Shown here one piece after another: positions 60,501 to 64,000 of a stretch of DNA of 64,000 bases. Within the stretch, counting starts at the first letter, position 1. Each line of letters starts with the position of its first letter. Position numbers and translations under genes: made by a program. The stretch covers positions 620,001-684,000 of the forward strand of contig JAKNDB010000066.1 in NCBI GenBank assembly GCA_024305405.1, given 5' to 3'. Source of the DNA: Dirofilaria immitis (taxonomy: Eukaryota > Nematoda > Chromadorea > Rhabditida > Onchocercidae). The notes beneath the pieces are model-generated. The model saw nothing but the letters and a program-made list of their open reading frames with translations. It was not told the origin of the DNA and did no database searches.

Positions 60501-61544
60501 TTCCTGGAGAAATTGCATAAATAAGTTAATTATTAAATACTTTGCATATAAGTATATAAGTACTAAGTTTAATATGAATAAAATAGTCAAAACAGGATCC
60601 ATATTTGTCCTTTAGGAGAGTGCTGCACTTTCTTTTTCTCAAAATGAAATAGATTATATAATAAAATATAAAACACACATGCATATGTTATCACGATTAT
60701 ATTGAAAATTTCCTGATTTTAATTTTTCTCAGAATAAAATATATTTTTAAAATTATGAATTTGATTAAATTTGGAAAATTAGATAATAAAAATTAAGGAA
60801 TGTGCAATTATTAAAACAAAATGATTTATGAACAATTTCTTTTCACACCAATCCTAACATTTATCTTTTTTTTATACTGAGTTTTGAAAGACTATATTTC
60901 AACACATTAAGAATTCATTTCATAACTAATTTATTATTTTGTAAGTTAGAGAATCAAAATAAGATTACTTTCTTACGGTCTACCATTATCCAAGCTCAAG
61001 CTAGTTGCAATTCCTTCAACTAGGACTAAAATACACTTGTAATTCTAATCATAAAATGCTTTTAACAATGCAACATTTGGATTATTCATAACTTTCTAAT
61101 TATTAATATTACTAATATTCAGCAATTTAGAGTTGAAAAGCGATACAATAAATAGGAAGTTTCTTAATAATGAAATAACAAAAAGGCATATAAAGCAAAG
61201 CAAACCTGAAAACCCTTTGCAGTGAGTAGATAACAATTACCATTACACAATAATTTACGTTTCTTCTGACGTGTATTCAAATATAATACAAATCAAAATT
61301 GTCTTGAGGTTGAACTGAAATTAGGAGAAAAATAAACCGATAAAATATAACGCTTCGGTTTGATCGCTTTGTTCTGGAAACAGAACTTTCTAGAAATTGA
61401 AAACGAAAAAATTTGAAAAAAAAGCACAAAACGAAGCAATTTAATGATGTATAATGTATATTAAAATTATATATTCGATTAATTAAAATAATAAATTGAT
61501 CTGAAAACAATCGTAAATTAATATTAAGAAACTAATTAATGTCA

Positions 61545-61571
61545 TATTATTATTATTATTATTATTATTAA
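61545..61571. repeat. (ATT)n microsatellite
   Basis: Pure ATT run of about nine units. Confidence 0.9.
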
Positions 61572-62627
61572 CAAATAACATTTTATTTAAATGTTAAAAA
61601 TAAAACAGCTTAACAGAATATTAGTTTACAAATATTTAATTAGCTAACTTATGCTATTAATTTAAAAATAGCGATAATAAAAAAATTTTTTCCAATGCTT
61701 ATTTATGAGTAAAAACTGACAAAATATCAAAATAAATTATTGTAAATTGAAAAATTTTATCTGACGAATAGCAGAAATGAATGAACGAAGTGATAAATAA
61801 TTTGTGATGTCTGAACATTTGATGTCATTGAATTACACAGCTTTCACATTTTAAGCAAACAAAACAATGTGAAAAACATTGGTAGATGAAATGTGAAATA
61901 TATGAAAGATATCGACCGGAAATATGTTTTGTATATGCAACCATGTCACATGAATGTGCAACTATTCATTGCAAATATACAATTCAATCGAATCTATCAA
62001 AAATAGCACGTTATTATAATTTGAAAATAGAAAGAGTTATAAAAAAAAAAGGCAAAAAATATTCTCTGAAAATTCTAAAATAATTCCTTAAAGTCTAATC
62101 ATATATCAACCGATTAATTCGATTAAAGCAAAATAATTAAGAAGAATAGATGATGCTTGAAAAGAGACATAATATAAATACGAATATTAGAATGACTGAC
62201 AAACGAAATGATACGAAATGGAAAAGATAATTGTATGGGATGATGATGATGATGTAAATTGTCTTGTTCTATAATTTATGCATACCAAGTGTAGAAATAG
62301 CTATCCAGCTAATTTTCTAGCCTTATTTTCACTCAACAGATAACTACCGTTCAGCCCAAGTCCTTCCTACACATATAAGCTAGCAGCAATTAGGCTTTTT
62401 CATATGCGAATTAACGCAGCCCAAAATGTGTATCATCGTGCAATGAGAAAAGACTGATGTATTAAAAATGAAATTGGATTGGCATGTAGTAGTTCAATAT
62501 TAGGATAAAGAAAGTAATGGAACAGATAAAAGTTAATTGAATTGATTGAAATTGAAGTGAAAAATTAATATCAGTAATAAAGGATGAAATCACAAGAAAT
62601 TGATTGAATAATTCATTTTCATCCTGT

Positions 62628-62699
62628 TTCATTCATTATTACGAGATTTCTCGAGATACTAATCTATTTCATTCATTATTACGAGATTTCTCGAGATGC
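62628..62699. repeat. ~37-bp tandem duplication
   Basis: Two copies of TTTCATTCATTATTACGAGA plus TTTCTCGAGAT. The part TCTCGAGA is palindromic. Confidence 0.9.
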
Positions 62700-63159
62700 T
62701 TACTCAACATGAAACAATGATTAGAATCTTTTGATGAAATTATTTAAATAAAAAGAAAACGATACAAATAATTGATAATAAAAAGTAACTAAAACAATAA
62801 AGTGCTTTTAGTTAAAAAAAAAAAAAAAAATGAAACTTAAAAGATATTTGAAGAAAACGAAAACGATGAAGACGAAGACGAAGACCCATTACTTCTAACT
62901 AACATATCTATCCGAATATATTATCCCCGCAGAATATGTCACATCTGAGAGATAGAGATGACAATAATATCGGGAAAAAAAAGAAACCGAAAGAATGAGA
63001 AGGAATGAAAATTTGATTGGTAAGCAAAAAAAAAAAAAAAATGTTAAGCAAAGAAAAGTAAAAATCGTTTTGTTAAGCTTATAGGCTGAATAATGATTAG
63101 CCAAGTTTTCATTCCTCTTCATCTCTATATACAATCATAAAATTATCGAATTATTTTTC

Positions 63160-63252
63160 ATCTCTCTCTCTCTCTCTCTCTCTGTCTATCTCGCTTCCTT
63201 TTTAACTCTCTCTTTCTCTCTTTTTCTCTTTTCTCATATATATATATATATG
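63160..63252. repeat. (CT)n tract and (TA)n tract
   Basis: CTCTCTCT run from about 63163, interrupted CT-rich sequence, then (TA)n at 63237-63252. Confidence 0.9.
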
Positions 63253-63901
63253 TATATAGATATATTTTCTTATCTTTCTTGCAATTCATCTTTTATTTCT
63301 ATTGATTTCTTTGAAATAATAAATAAATCTCTCTTGCATATTTTTCATCTTAACACATTTCTTTTCATCCTTTCAATTCTAACATGTGTTTTTTCTCTCT
63401 TTTTCTCTCCTTCTCTCGTTCTCTTTTTGTCTTTCATTTCTTTTCATCTTTCGAAATTTCAAAATCCATCATTTTCTCGATTAGTTATAATCTTAGGAAA
63501 ATTAATTAAGCTCATTATTGATGAATGCTTTTAGATAGACAGAGTAAATATCGATTGATCAATTAATTATTATTTCATCATTAATCAATTAATTAATTAA
63601 TCATTTACATCATTATTCTATTCTCGATAAATTCCAAATATGGCTATAGTACAGTATTGATTCACTATTGATTGATCATTGATAAAAATTACAAATATTT
63701 GATTTAAACTTGAAAACGATCAAAAGGATGGATATAAAAAGTTGGAAAAAAAATTGAATAAAAATTCTTCCAAAATAATTTTCCTTCTAAATAAACAAAT
63801 TAGAAAATGATTGAAATGAAAATAAAAAATAAAAATTATTGATTGATAAAATTATAAATATATTCGATCAGCAACATATTTGCTTATTTGATAAATGAAT
63901 A

Positions 63902-63915
63902 AGGTCAAAAGGTCA
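63902..63915 (+). promoter_or_regulatory. DR2 nuclear-receptor-like site
   Basis: AGGTCA-AA-AGGTCA, perfect half-sites. No gene start nearby in the window. Confidence 0.3.
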
Positions 63916-64000
63916 AAAGATGATAATTTTTAGATTACATTTGTAAATAATTTTTGACATATAAAATTTGAAATTCAAAAATAAAATGATGAAAAAAATG

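Larger units (their letters stand above)
58790..64000. other. AT-rich spacer to window end
   Basis: No supported gene. It contains the simple repeats listed separately, a GC-richer patch at 62290-62460 that could be a promoter, and GAAGACGAAGAC near 62867. Open frames at 61277-61510, 61886-62083, 62895-63134 and 63250-63534 are low-complexity or not coding-like. Confidence 0.5.

Noticed and set aside
1..64000. tRNA, rRNA or spliced-leader RNA genes
   Set aside because: No B-box-like GGTTCGAATCC with a matching cloverleaf, no rRNA or SL sequence seen by eye; a covariance-model scan would be decisive.

Overview
The window looks like nuclear DNA of a nematode, most likely a clade III spirurid/filarial worm. 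It is very AT-rich, carries degenerate GCCTAA units (complement of the nematode telomere unit TTAGGC) at 11367-11430, and its genes are cut by introns ending in TTTTCAG. Several start codons lie only 4-8 nt after such an acceptor, as expected for spliced-leader trans-splicing. The species call is an inference.

Layout. 1-9.3 kb: mostly AT-rich spacer with minisatellites and one candidate three-exon gene for an 88-residue membrane protein (minus strand, 4678-5455). 9.3-14.5 kb: an accessory patch with decayed minus-strand coding sequence of unknown origin (9430-10349, 11708-11821, 14174-14443), a TTAA-flanked foldback element (12308-12664) and the telomere-like tract. 14.5-24.3 kb: spacer. 24354-45622: one large gene, about 40 exons and about 1800 residues, of the MTCL/SOGA coiled-coil microtubule-associated family. 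47866-51122: three plus-strand genes in a row: rpl-29 (eL29), thoc-7 (THO/TREX mRNA export) and a new 53-residue Cys-rich ORF whose acceptor lies 64 nt after the thoc-7 stop, an operon-like layout. 51651-53194, convergent: a PRL/PTP4A phosphatase with an intact active site and a C-terminal CSLM box. 53.2-64 kb: spacer with a few exon-like segments on both strands.

The most important technical point is that the MTCL frame is broken in about 14 places, 13 of them consistent with a single missing A or T in a short homopolymer; thoc-7 has one such site. With one base restored at each, all splice phases agree. This points to assembly error rather than a pseudogene. Automated gene calls on this sequence will shatter these genes.

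The genes are general cellular machinery (ribosome, mRNA export, cytoskeleton, prenylated phosphatase). I see no CRISPR, tRNA, rRNA or intact autonomous transposon.
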